Source of the DNA: Egaibacter danicus | Lineage (GTDB): Bacteria; Pseudomonadota; Gammaproteobacteria; Burkholderiales; Burkholderiaceae_C | DNA length: 64,000 nucleotides | Reading direction: 5' to 3' | Assembly (NCBI GenBank): GCA_016707075.1 | Contig: JADJII010000007.1 | Span: 225,891-289,890 of the forward strand | Shown: positions 8,186 through 16,516 of the stretch, piece after piece | Numbering within the stretch: the stretch's first letter is position 1 | How the letters are laid out: each line of letters begins with the position of its first letter | The notes under the pieces: generated by a model | What the model saw: only the letters and a program-made list of their open reading frames with translations | Database searches by the model: none | Told to the model about the DNA's origin: nothing | Program-made: the position numbers and the translations under genes

Positions 8186-8266
8186 AATGGGCAACGTGCC
8201 CGCTATTTTTTACAGTTCTCCCACGGTTGATTGAACCGCGCATTTCTGAATATTCCGGAGAACACC

Positions 8267-8758
8267 ATGCACAACGTCATCAAGATTTCTGCTCTTGCCC
8301 TTTCCATCGCCGCTGGCACCGCCAGCGCACAGGCCGTACGAACCGAAAGAAACATCTCGCTGGACCTGGCCAACCAGATCGCCAGCGCAACAGTGGCCGC
8401 CTGCACGACCGGTGGTTATGCCGTGGCCGCCACGGTTGTGGACCGCGCCGGGATCGTGAAGGCCGTACAGCGAGCCGACAACGCCGGCCCGCACACACTG
8501 GCGTCCAGCCAGCAAAAAGCCTGGACATCTGCTTCCGCCAAAAGCAATACGCTGGCCATGATGGAAGGCGCCCAGAAAAACCCGGGGGCAGCCAACCTGG
8601 TGTACCTGCCTGGCTTTTTGTTGCTGGGCGGCGGTGTACCCATCAAGGTCGGCAATGAGGTGATTGGCGCTGTTGGCGTTGGCGGCGCACCCGGCGGTCA
8701 TCTGGACGAGGCCTGTGCAGTCACTGCGCTGGACAAGCTCAAGGACTTGCTGAAATAA
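8267..8758 (+). CDS. Secreted HbpS/GlcG-family (DUF336) protein
   Basis: A 163-residue protein with a clear Sec signal peptide (MHNVIKISALALSIAAGTAS-AQA). The mature part is a HbpS/GlcG-like domain: 'LANQIASATVAACTTGGYAV', 'VVDRAGIVKAVQRADNAGPH', 'SSQQKAWTSASAKSNT' and the C-terminal 'GAVGVGGAPGGHLDEACA'. Members bind heme or small ligands, or accompany dehydrogenases; the biochemical role is uncertain. The start is ATG 8267, preceded by GGAG; a TTG at 8231 in frame would spoil the signal peptide. Preceding palindromes and the two-component genes suggest control by that system. Confidence 0.85.
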   Translation: MHNVIKISALALSIAAGTASAQAVRTERNISLDLANQIASATVAACTTGGYAVAATVVDRAGIVKAVQRADNAGPHTLASSQQKAWTSASAKSNTLAMMEGAQKNPGAANLVYLPGFLLLGGGVPIKVGNEVIGAVGVGGAPGGHLDEACAVTALDKLKDLLK

Positions 8759-8787
8759 AGACTCAATCAACCCCGGGAAACACCGCC

Positions 8788-9523
8788 ATGAAGCCAAGCC
8801 GCTTTCACCGGACTAGAGCATTGACATACGGGGTAGTTGCCGCAGCCTGCGTGCTCAGCGCCCTGGCGCCCCTGATTGCCGTTGCACAGGTCGCACCCAG
8901 CGCGGCTGAAGTGGCTGTCTACCAGGGTTTGCATGCCGTTGCCCACAAGGGAGACGTAGCCGGGATTGACAAACTCACCAGCGCCAGCCGCGACCTGAAA
9001 GCCGAGTTGAATGCCCGCGACGGCAATGGCCGCACCCCTCTGCACGTCGCGACATTCGCCAGACAATCCGGTGCCATCCGCGTGCCTGGTGAAAGCCGGG
9101 GCCAACATCGATCTGCTGGACCGGGACATCTACGACGGCGTAACCATCGCGGCCGTTGCCGACGACGAAGAAACCCTGCGGACGTTACTGGCTCTGGGTG
9201 CCAGCGCGAAACAGGTGACCAGCCGCTACGACGGCACCGCGCTGATCGCCGCTGCCCACTTGGGCCACGATGGTGTGGTCAGGCAACTGATTGCCGCTGG
9301 CGCGCCACTGGATCATGTGAACAACCTGCACTGGACGGCGGTGATTGAATCCGTCGTGCTGGGTAACGGCGGACCCCGACACCAGGCCACCCTCAAGGCC
9401 CTGATCGATGCAGGTGCCAATCTGCAACTGGCTGACCGGCAGGGCAACACGCCGCTGCAGCTGGCGCGTTCGCGGGGCTATGGCGAGATGGTGAAACTAC
9501 TCGAAAAAGCGGGCGCCAAATAA
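8788..9523 (+). pseudogene. Ankyrin-repeat protein, frameshifted
   Basis: The frame starting at 8788 encodes a signal-peptide-like N-terminus ('GVVAAACVLSALAPLIAVAQ') and the first ankyrin repeat ('DGNGRTPLHVATFARQSGAI'). It then continues in the +1 frame from about 9080: 'CLVKAGANIDLLDRDIYDGV', 'TALIAAAHLGHDGVVRQLI', 'GNTPLQLARSRGYGEMVKLL'. Together they make a protein of about 244 residues with roughly five ankyrin repeats, a protein-binding scaffold probably in the periplasm. One extra base in the CGCG stretch near 9079-9083 explains the break and removing it restores a continuous protein. It may be a sequencing error. It follows the HbpS-like gene by 29 bases. Confidence 0.75.
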
Positions 9524-9601
9524 ATGTCCGCTTCAAGGCCGTCAGCAATGCTGAAGGCCGGACAAAGTGGCTCTGGTGTACTTACCAGTAGCTACGAGAG
9601 T

Positions 9602-10977
9602 TCATTTGCTGTCATCGCTCCCGCCTGATTTGCCAGACGAACCGGAACTGCCGGAGGAACCCGAGCTACCCGAACTTCCAGAACCTGAACTTCCGGAGCT
9701 TCCAGATGATCCGGAACTTCCTGAGCTGCCCGAACTGCCAGACTTGCCCGATGAATCCTTGTCATCCCCTAATTCACTCTCGTCAGACGAACCTGAGCGT
9801 CGCCGCGACGAGCCCGATTGACTGTCGCTGCCCGAGCCCGAACGGCTATTTCTGAACTCCACACGATCAACCTGCACACGCTGGTCAGAGCCCATGCGCC
9901 CCGTCACCCGCACCCGCTGATTGATCGTCATCTGTGCCTGCCCGCCGCCCACATACTGCACGTCAGCACTCAGGTTCAGTACGCCACGGCCCAAGCTCAG
10001 CAGCCGGTTACCCAGCACCTGCACATAGCCTTCGAACACCACACGCTCAACCTGTCCGATGCCGCCGCGCGTGGGCTCCACCTCCACCTGCTGCGCCTGA
10101 AGTCGACTGCCATCCCACTTGCCCACCGCGAGAACTTCCTGACCGATCTGGGGCCGAGCTGCCGGTTGCTGTCCGTCCAGCTGAACACGCGTGCCGTTCA
10201 CCATGAAGCCCGTATCGTCTGATTGACTCACGGAACCATTGAGCTGCGCCTGCGCCTGTGGGCCAATGGATTCAATATGCGACGCGGCAATCTGGCCCTG
10301 CGCCTGCCGGTGCCCGCTGACGCGAACCCAGCCACCCACCTTCAGTTTGCCCATGTCGCCGGGCGTTTGCACGCGTGCAGTTTGCCCCAGAATGCGAAAT
10401 TCACCGGTAGCCGTATTCACCGATTCCACTGGCCCCACGGCAGCGTGAATCAGCGCAATGTTGCGTGCAGAAACTTCGGGACCGAAACCGCTGGCCCGCA
10501 CAGCCACGACCTGCCCCACCGCCAGTTGCCGCGCCGACACCGGCTTCCCGTTGTCCAGCACCGGTGTGTTGGCGTCAAAGTGCACTTCCACATCGTTCAC
10601 GCAAATGCTGGCAAAGCCGGTAATGACGCCCACATGCCGGTGCCGCCGATTCCGCCGCCGGTGCCGCCGAGGCCTTTCTCGCCCTGAGCTGTCACACCCG
10701 TGCCGCCAATGCCCCCTGGATCTTCAGCGGCTCGCACGCCCACCAGGTTCAGCGCCGAGCGCCACACACCCTTCACCGTATCCACCAGCGCTTTGACCGG
10801 CGCGCCGGTACCGCCCAGACCTGATGGCTCCACAGTCATCGGGTTGACGAGGGATGCCTTGGTGGCACACACGTTTTGCGCCTGCACAGGCAACACCAGC
10901 AACGCGCCCAGCAGCACGATCAGGGCACCGCGTGCAGCCACTTTAGCCAGCCGCCGTGATGTTTTGACTGATCTCAT
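9602..10977 (-). pseudogene. Secreted DUF5666 protein with Ser-Gly tail, frameshifted
   Basis: Two minus-strand frames belong to one gene. The first (from 10977) gives a signal peptide ('GALIVLLGALLVLPVQAQ') and a Gly-Thr-rich linker (GGIGGTG repeated). The second (from about 10633) continues 'GVITGFASICVNDVEVHFD' and several DUF5666 modules ('VGQVVAVRASGFGPEVSARN', 'LKVGGWVRVSGHRQAQGQIA', 'VGGGQAQMTINQRVRVTGR'). It ends in a tail of about 50 residues made almost only of Ser and Gly. One missing base at about 10634 accounts for the break. DUF5666 folds are small beta-barrels of unknown function. The start overlaps the DUF6502 stop by four bases, so both are one operon. Confidence 0.8.
9618..9765 (-). 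repeat. Imperfect tandem repeat encoding Ser-Ser-Gly tail
   Basis: About 15 imperfect copies of a 9-bp unit (GGAAGTTCC-like on the minus strand) encode SSG/SGS triplets at the C-terminus of the DUF5666 protein. The plus strand of the same DNA reads as Glu-Leu-Pro repeats, which is only a shadow. Confidence 0.75.
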
Positions 10978-11855
10978 TTTGGTTCGTCCCCTGCTGCCTG
11001 CGCGGGTGCATCACTGGCTTCGGCATAAAAGTAGATGCCGAAGGTCATGCGCTGGCGCGGCAGCGGGTTAGTCGCCGCCGGTTGGGCCGCGTCTTTCTCT
11101 TCGGCCGCCATGGCGCTCTTGTTCACAGCCAGCAGGGCTTTCATGCCCAACTCTTCCGATTGCCGCGCCAGTAGCGCAACCGTCTCGGGCGTGAGCATGT
11201 CGTAGTGCACGCTGCGCTCCAGAAACGGGGGTTTGCCCCCCAGCAGGTTGTGTGCAGCGGCAGCGGCATGGTCGTGCAGGTTGTGGCCCAGATAAAAAGC
11301 TTTTTCATCGAACCCTTCGGCTGGCACAAAAGCCTCGGCATTCAGGCAGACGCGGCGCTCTTCATCAAAATGCACAACACCCAGACGCAACCACTCGTCC
11401 AGCACCACGCGGGAACGGATGTCGCTGTTCACACTGGCCACCAGCGCCTCGAATGACAAATCGCCACCCTCGCTGACGAAGCGCGGCAGCGGCCTGGGTT
11501 TGCCGGCCTCGTCCAGATAATGCCCGGAGCCCATCCACACCGCCACGAGTTGTGCACCCAGTGACACGACTGAAGGCACCGTCTCGGCGCTTGAATCCAG
11601 CGCCTGACGCAAACGGCTCACATCCTTGCGATGCACACCGGTTACCAGGCTCACGCGGCTGTCGGTCGGGGCCTTGGTGCCGATGCGAAATTCCTTGTCG
11701 GCCACGTCCACGAACAGCCCTTTGAGCAATTCCCCAAGATAGGGATAGGTGACGCCACGCGACACCATCAGCCGCACCAGCGGGCGCAACACACGGCGCA
11801 ACGCCAGCACCAGAGCGGGTGACGGCGTGGCAGAAGGTGATTGCGGGTCAGACAT
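10974..11855 (-). CDS. DUF6502-family protein, probable DNA-binding regulator
   Basis: A 293-residue cytoplasmic protein of a family usually found next to DUF5666 genes. Residues 15-45 ('ALRRVLRPLVRLMVSRGVTY') and 70-95 ('DSRVSLVTGVHRKDVSRLRQ') resemble a winged helix-turn-helix: 'SRVSLVTGVHRKDVSRL' has the spacing of a recognition helix. The remainder is alpha-helical without enzymatic motifs, ending in an Ala-rich tail. It is the first gene of the operon with the DUF5666 gene and is divergent from the RGADD-repeat gene. The perfect inverted repeat between the two divergent starts is a likely operator for it. The regulatory role is inference from the sequence and context. Confidence 0.75.
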   Translation of the reverse strand: MSDPQSPSATPSPALVLALRRVLRPLVRLMVSRGVTYPYLGELLKGLFVDVADKEFRIGTKAPTDSRVSLVTGVHRKDVSRLRQALDSSAETVPSVVSLGAQLVAVWMGSGHYLDEAGKPRPLPRFVSEGGDLSFEALVASVNSDIRSRVVLDEWLRLGVVHFDEERRVCLNAEAFVPAEGFDEKAFYLGHNLHDHAAAAAHNLLGGKPPFLERSVHYDMLTPETVALLARQSEELGMKALLAVNKSAMAAEEKDAAQPAATNPLPRQRMTFGIYFYAEASDAPAQAAGDEPK

Positions 11856-11867
11856 GGTTGCACTTTA

Positions 11868-11956
11868 ACACGATACGTGGGAAATATTTACACGTTTTAA
11901 TTGACGTGTGATTATTTCCCACATATTATTCATTCATGTGTGGGAAATAATCACAC
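11868..11956. promoter_or_regulatory. Perfect 18-bp inverted repeat plus a third degenerate copy, candidate operator
   Basis: GTGTGATTATTTCCCACA (11906-11923) is the exact reverse complement of TGTGGGAAATAATCACAC (11939-11956), with 15 bases between. A third, degenerate copy, GTGGGAAATATTTACACG (about 11877-11894), lies in the same orientation as the right arm. The sites lie between the divergent DUF6502 start (11855) and the small repeat-protein start (12008), where a shared operator would be. Confidence 0.7.
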
Positions 11957-12007
11957 ATTCAGGGCCCCGCAAGGAGCAACCCAACCTTAACTTTCAGGAG
12001 AAATGAC

Positions 12008-12394
12008 ATGATGAACTTCAAGAAAAACTCAACGGCATGGTTCGTAGCAGCAGTGGTCAGCTTGGTGGCTACGGCCGCCATGGCACACGGCGGCAGCAGT
12101 GGCGGTGGCGGCAACAGCGGAAATAGCGGCCGCGGCGATGGCGGAGCCAGCAGCAGCGGAGGCAGCAGCGGCCGCAGTTCGGATGACTCCGCAAGTCGTA
12201 GCCGGGGCCGTGGCGCGGACGATGCCCTCGGCCACGTCCGCGGTGGACACGGCGCTGATGACCTGGTGCCACACCTGCGTCGATCACGTGGCGCAGACGA
12301 TGCGCCCGGGCATGTGCGTGGCGGTCACGGTGCTGATGATGCGGTTGGGCACATCCGTCGCAGCCGCGGCGCAGATGACGTCGTAGCACAGTAA
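12008..12394 (+). CDS. Small secreted Gly/Ser-rich protein with GADD repeats
   Basis: A 128-residue protein I cannot assign to a known family. It has a signal peptide ('STAWFVAAVVSLVATAAMAH'), a Gly/Ser/Asn-rich stretch (residues 28-62), then five copies of a 13-residue unit with the pattern x3-GADD-x3-H-x-R (residues about 65-128; for example 'RSRGADDAPGHVR' and 'GGHGADDAVGHIR'). Alternate units begin RSRG or GGHG, giving a 26-residue higher-order period. The dense Asp/His content suggests metal or polyanion binding, but no activity is shown. A good ribosome site (CAGGAG) precedes two adjacent ATGs; the first is at 12008. It is divergent from the DUF6502 operon. Confidence 0.72.
   Translation: MMNFKKNSTAWFVAAVVSLVATAAMAHGGSSGGGGNSGNSGRGDGGASSSGGSSGRSSDDSASRSRGRGADDALGHVRGGHGADDLVPHLRRSRGADDAPGHVRGGHGADDAVGHIRRSRGADDVVAQ
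12208..12391 (+). repeat. 39-bp tandem repeat encoding GADD units
   Basis: Five imperfect 39-bp units, each encoding x3-GADD-x3-H-x-R; the last is incomplete. Odd and even units differ in their first three residues, which suggests duplication of a 78-bp pair. Confidence 0.7.
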
Positions 12395-12447
12395 TCTGCC
12401 GCTGCCGCATTTTCCCTGCGACACAGCAACAGGACTGATCACCCCGT

Positions 12448-12512
12448 TTGCTATGTATTTGATAGCTACTTACGCATATTCCACGTGGTCCAAGGCCCTA
12501 TTTTCCTTATAA
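12448..12512 (+). repeat. Dispersed Comamonadaceae-type repeat, copy 2
   Basis: TTTGCTATGTATTTGATAGC, then TACTTACGCATATTCCACGT and GGTCCAAGGCCCTATTTTCC. It aligns base by base with copy 1 (810-872). It lies in the intergenic region before the ubiB-like gene. Confidence 0.72.
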
Positions 12513-12568
12513 AAAGAGCCGTTTCCAGCTCCTGATTGGCCTGCTGGGCGCAGCGCTATCATGCAGTC

Positions 12569-14275
12569 ATGCTGATCGAGACTCTGGGCGCCGCGCGTGA
12601 CATGGGGCGCCTCAACGAAATAGCCGGTGTTCTGATTCGCCACGGCTTTGGCGACAGCGTGCGCCGCCTGGGCCTGGCCGACCGGCTGGAGCGCGCGGGT
12701 CACGCCATCCGCTGGGACCACGCTGCCGATCTGGCGCGCATTGAGCCGCCCGTTCAGGTGCGCCTGGCGATGGAAGAACTGGGCCCCACCTTCGTCAAGC
12801 TCGGGCAAATACTGGCGGGCCGCGCGGACCTGTTTGGCCCGGAGTGGATTGCAGAATTCGAAAAACTGCACAGTCACGTGCCTGCCCTGGCCTTCGATGT
12901 GCTGCGCCCCCAGCTGCGTGAAGACCTGGGTGGCGAGCCTGAAGTCGTGTTCGCCCGCTTTGACGTGGAGCCTTTGGCAGCGGCGTCCATCGCACAGGTG
13001 CATCGCGCGCAGCTCCAGGATGGCACTGAAGTCATCGTCAAGATTCGCCGCCCCGGCATCACCGACGTGATTGAGGCCGACCTGCGTCTGCTGGGCCGCC
13101 TGGCCGCACTGGTTGAAGCCGAAATACCCGCGCTCAAGCCCTATCGCCCACAACTGCTGGTGCGTGAGCTTGCCAAATCACTGCGCCGCGAGCTGGACCT
13201 CGCTGCCGAATGCCGCCACGCGGAGCGCATTGCCACCAACATGGCGCCGCTGCCGCATATCGTGATTCCGCGCGTGCACTGGGCTCATACCAGCGAGCGC
13301 GTGAACGTGCAGGATTTTGTGGGCGGCATTGCCGGCAACCAGCTGGACCAGCTCACGCCGGAGGCCGGGTATGACCGGCGCCTGCTGGCAGAGCGCGGAG
13401 CCCATGCGGTGCTGAAAATGATTGTGCAGGACGGTTTTTTTCATGCCGATCCGCACCCTGGTAACGTGTTTTACCTGAGCGACAACCGCATCGCGTTCAT
13501 CGACTTCGGCATGGTGGGCCGACTGTCGGAGCGCCGCCGCGAAGAGCTGTTGCAGTTGCTGCTGGGCCTGGTCGAGCGCCACCCGCAAACCGTGGCCGAC
13601 GTGCTGCTGGACTGGACCGGTGACGACCATGGCGTGAACCTGTCGCAACTGGAAACCGAGATCGAAGCCTTTGTGGACCAGTACCACGGCACGCCGCTGG
13701 CGGAGCTGAGCCTGGGCCAGATGCTGGGTGATGTGACCGCCATCCTGCGTGACCATCGCCTGGGTCTGCCGTCGGACCTGGCGCTGCTGATCAAGGCCTT
13801 TATCTCGCTGGAAGGCATGGGTCGCGGGCTGGACCCCGACTTTCACATGGCTACGCAGGCTACACCCATGTTGCGCCAGGTGGTGCGCGAAGGGTACCGG
13901 CCCAAGGTCATTGCCACACGCGCATGGAAAACGTTGCGCCGCACGCTGGCAATCGCCGAGCAGTTGCCGCACGACGTATCGCGCCTGCTGCGCAATGCCC
14001 GGCGCGGCCGCGTTCACGTCGGCATTGAGCTGGCCCACCTCAAGCGCGTGGGCGACCAGATCGACCGCGCCGCCAACCGGCTGGCCATGGCGCTGGTGAT
14101 TGCGGCCCTGATCATTGGTTCGTCCATCGTCATGAACGTTCAGGGCGGCCCCAGCCTGTTCGGCCTGCCGGCTTTCGGCTTCCTGGGATTCATCGGCGCC
14201 GTGGTGGGCGGCATGTGGCTGGTGCGCTCCATCTGGCGCAGCAGCCGCGGGCGCAACCTCGATGACGAGGATTGA
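12569..14275 (+). CDS. ABC1/UbiB-family atypical kinase/ATPase
   Basis: A 568-residue UbiB/ABC1 protein, a family needed for ubiquinone biosynthesis or lipid handling at the membrane. The KxGQ motif region 'FVKLGQILAGRADLF' is near residue 75 and the Ala-rich nucleotide loop is 'AAASIAQVHRA' near 143. The Lys is in 'VIVKIRRPGI', the catalytic loop in 'DGFFHADPHPGNV' (near 290) and the metal-binding motif in 'FIDFGMVG'. Two C-terminal membrane segments (about 505-550) anchor it. I start at ATG 12569 because the UbiB-like N-terminus begins there. It stands alone, not beside ubiE/ubiJ, so it may be a second member or a differently used one. Confidence 0.85.
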   Translation: MLIETLGAARDMGRLNEIAGVLIRHGFGDSVRRLGLADRLERAGHAIRWDHAADLARIEPPVQVRLAMEELGPTFVKLGQILAGRADLFGPEWIAEFEKLHSHVPALAFDVLRPQLREDLGGEPEVVFARFDVEPLAAASIAQVHRAQLQDGTEVIVKIRRPGITDVIEADLRLLGRLAALVEAEIPALKPYRPQLLVRELAKSLRRELDLAAECRHAERIATNMAPLPHIVIPRVHWAHTSERVNVQDFVGGIAGNQLDQLTPEAGYDRRLLAERGAHAVLKMIVQDGFFHADPHPGNVFYLSDNRIAFIDFGMVGRLSERRREELLQLLLGLVERHPQTVADVLLDWTGDDHGVNLSQLETEIEAFVDQYHGTPLAELSLGQMLGDVTAILRDHRLGLPSDLALLIKAFISLEGMGRGLDPDFHMATQATPMLRQVVREGYRPKVIATRAWKTLRRTLAIAEQLPHDVSRLLRNARRGRVHVGIELAHLKRVGDQIDRAANRLAMALVIAALIIGSSIVMNVQGGPSLFGLPAFGFLGFIGAVVGGMWLVRSIWRSSRGRNLDDED

Positions 14276-14301
14276 CTCACCCGCCCCGATGACTTGAGGC
14301 G

Positions 14302-15651
14302 TCAGGCTTTGATGGACTGCAAAACCCGGTCCACCATCACACCGGCCTGCCCCAGGTTGTTCATGGGGTCGCAGAATCCAGCCAGTTGCTCGCGCGATAC
14401 GTGTTTATTGATTTCGGGATGTTCAGCCAGCAGATCAATCAGGGGGCGTTTCTGTTTCAGCGCATCCCGGCAAATGTCGTAGACCAGATCGTGCGCGTAT
14501 TCGCGGCCAATATAGGGGCCCAGGCCCATCATCACGGCCTCGGACATGACCAGGCCGTGGGTGAGATCGATGTTGTGACGCATCTGGACAGCGTCCACCT
14601 CCAGGCCCGCTAATATGAATTTGGTTTGCTTGAGCGCACCGGACATCAGGCAGAAAATCTCCGGCATCGCTACCCATTCGATTTCCCACGGCCCGGTTGA
14701 GCGCTCGTGATCGGCCACCATGGCATCCATCAGTGACGCTGCCAGTTGCCGCACCACCGAAATATTGGCGTGGATGTACAGGCAGGATATGGGGTTGCGC
14801 TTTTGCGGCATGGTGGAAGATGAGCCCCGGCCCGGTGCGAAAGGCTCGAATACCTCAGCCACTTCGGTTTGCATCATCAGCTTGACGTCCATGGCAATCT
14901 TGCCCAACGAACCACCCACGATACCGAGAAAGGCGCCGACTTCGGCAAAGTTGTCGCGAACGGTATGCCAGGAAATCAGGGGCTGCCCCAGCCCCAGCTC
15001 TTTCATCAAACCTGCCTGGGTTTCCATGGCCCCAGTTTCCAGAGAAGACAGCGTGCCGGATGCACCACCAAACTCACCCACCAGCACGCGGGGCTTCAAC
15101 TGCTGTAGCCGTTCGCGGTGGCGCTCGATACCCGCCAGAATGCTGGCCATCTTGTAGCCAAAGGTGATGGGTGTTGCCTGCTGCAGGTTGCTGCGGCCAA
15201 TCACGGGCGTATCACGATGCGTTTTTGCCAGCTTCGCCAGTGAATCGGAAATATCTTTCAGGTCCTGCTCGACCAGCGCCAGACCTTCACGAATCTGCAG
15301 TACGGCAGCGGTATCGGTGATGTCTTGTGTGGTGGCACCCCAGTGGCAGTACTCACCCAGCTTGTCGCGACAGTTCGCGTTGATCTGGTTCACCACGGCA
15401 ATGATGGGGTAACCAATCTGTTCGGTTTTGGCTTTGAGCTTGACCCAGTCAATTTGGTCCAAATTGCAGTTCTTGACGATCTCTGCAGCCGCTTCTTTGG
15501 GGATGATGCCCAGCTCGCCCTGCACTTTCGCCAAAGCCCGTTCGATGTCGAGGTATTTGGCGGTGCGGTTTTCATCTGACCACACGTGACGCATCGCGGC
15601 GTCGCTGAACATGTCGCCGAATATTCTGGAATCAATGATGGTTGAGGACAT
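14302..15651 (-). CDS. Fumarase/aspartase-superfamily lyase (PurB/PcaB-like)
   Basis: A 449-residue enzyme of the superfamily that eliminates fumarate or related acids, or cycloisomerises carboxymuconate. The family signature is 'GSSSTMPQKRNPIS' near residue 280, with the mobile catalytic Ser loop. Other conserved blocks are 'HWGATTQDITDTA' near residue 103 and 'GRSNLQQATPITFG' near 155. The N-terminal 'AAMRHVWSDENRTAKYLDIE' is of the adenylosuccinate-lyase/carboxymuconate type. It is the last gene of an operon with a HpcH lyase, a class III CoA-transferase, a MaoC-type hydratase and a TctC protein, so a catabolic role on a C4/C5 dicarboxylate adduct is more likely than purine synthesis. Exact substrate unknown. 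Confidence 0.82.
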   Translation of the reverse strand: MSSTIIDSRIFGDMFSDAAMRHVWSDENRTAKYLDIERALAKVQGELGIIPKEAAAEIVKNCNLDQIDWVKLKAKTEQIGYPIIAVVNQINANCRDKLGEYCHWGATTQDITDTAAVLQIREGLALVEQDLKDISDSLAKLAKTHRDTPVIGRSNLQQATPITFGYKMASILAGIERHRERLQQLKPRVLVGEFGGASGTLSSLETGAMETQAGLMKELGLGQPLISWHTVRDNFAEVGAFLGIVGGSLGKIAMDVKLMMQTEVAEVFEPFAPGRGSSSTMPQKRNPISCLYIHANISVVRQLAASLMDAMVADHERSTGPWEIEWVAMPEIFCLMSGALKQTKFILAGLEVDAVQMRHNIDLTHGLVMSEAVMMGLGPYIGREYAHDLVYDICRDALKQKRPLIDLLAEHPEINKHVSREQLAGFCDPMNNLGQAGVMVDRVLQSIKA

Positions 15652-15670
15652 GGTTTTCCTTGAAGAGTGG

Positions 15671-16516
15671 TTATGGACTGAGGGTTTGGGCGGTGCGCGA
15701 AATAATGCGCTCCGCCTTGAGGACTACAGGGCGATCGACCATCTTGCCATCCACTTGCAAGACACCGCCTGTGCCAGCGTTCCAGGCCAGCAATACACGC
15801 TGCGCCCAGGCTACTTCCTGCTCGGTGGGTGCGATGGCCTGGCGAACAACGGCAATCTGCATGGGGTGGATGCACATCTTGGCGCCAAAGCCCAGGGCCA
15901 TGGCCTCCCGCATATCACTAGCAACCCGCGTGGTATCCATATCGGGCGTCACACCGGCAATGGGTTTCGCCAGGCCAGCCGCACGCGAGGCAACAGCAAT
16001 CTGTATCGCCGCCTGAGCCAATGCCGGGCTATCTGCAGGAATGTCCAGGTCAACCATGTAATCAAGTGCGCCAAATGCCAGACGACTCACACCCGGCGCG
16101 CCAGCAATGCGCTGCAAGGCTTCAACACCTCGCGCCGATTCAATCAGCGCGACTAACGTGGCGGGTGGTGTCAGGCAACTGTGCACAGCGGCTATCTGGC
16201 GCTCGTCTTCACATTTCGGCAACATCACCGTGCAGGGTTGAATCTGGCGCAACAGGTTCAGGTCTTCGACATGCCACGGCGTACTGGTATCGTTGATGCG
16301 AACCAGAATTCGGTCGCGTGCAGCAGCTGATTGATCCAACCAAGCTGCAATCGAGCTTCGGGCAGCTGCCTTGTCGTCAGGAGCCACCGCATCCTCCAGA
16401 TCGAGGATGACCCGATCCGCCCCGCTGGCCAATGCCTTGTCAAACCGCTCCGGCCGATTGCCCGGAACAAACAGGTAGGTGAAAGGAGAAAAAGGGACCG
16501 TGGCGCGCATGCTCAC
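15671..16516 (-). CDS. HpcH/HpaI-family CoA lyase (citramalyl/malyl-CoA lyase-like)
   Basis: A 281-residue CitE-like lyase that splits a hydroxyacyl-CoA such as citramalyl-CoA into acetyl-CoA plus an oxo acid. Motifs: 'YLFVPGNRPERFDKAL' at the start, 'RVILDLEDAVAPDDK' near residue 35 (metal-binding Glu/Asp), 'ILVRINDTSTPWHVEDL' near 72, 'VMLPKCED' near 95, 'VALIESARGVEAL' near 120 and 'LAFGALDYMVDLDI' near 145. The start overlaps the CoA-transferase stop by up to four bases (GTG 16516 or ATG 16510). Together with the upstream CoA-transferase and MaoC-type hydratase it matches the three-step itaconate or mesaconate route. Confidence 0.87.
   Translation of the reverse strand: MSMRATVPFSPFTYLFVPGNRPERFDKALASGADRVILDLEDAVAPDDKAAARSSIAAWLDQSAAARDRILVRINDTSTPWHVEDLNLLRQIQPCTVMLPKCEDERQIAAVHSCLTPPATLVALIESARGVEALQRIAGAPGVSRLAFGALDYMVDLDIPADSPALAQAAIQIAVASRAAGLAKPIAGVTPDMDTTRVASDMREAMALGFGAKMCIHPMQIAVVRQAIAPTEQEVAWAQRVLLAWNAGTGGVLQVDGKMVDRPVVLKAERIISRTAQTLSP

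Noticed and set aside
9567..9821. Plus-strand frame rich in Glu-Leu-Pro repeats
   Set aside because: It is the complement of the Ser-Ser-Gly repeat of the DUF5666 protein on the other strand.
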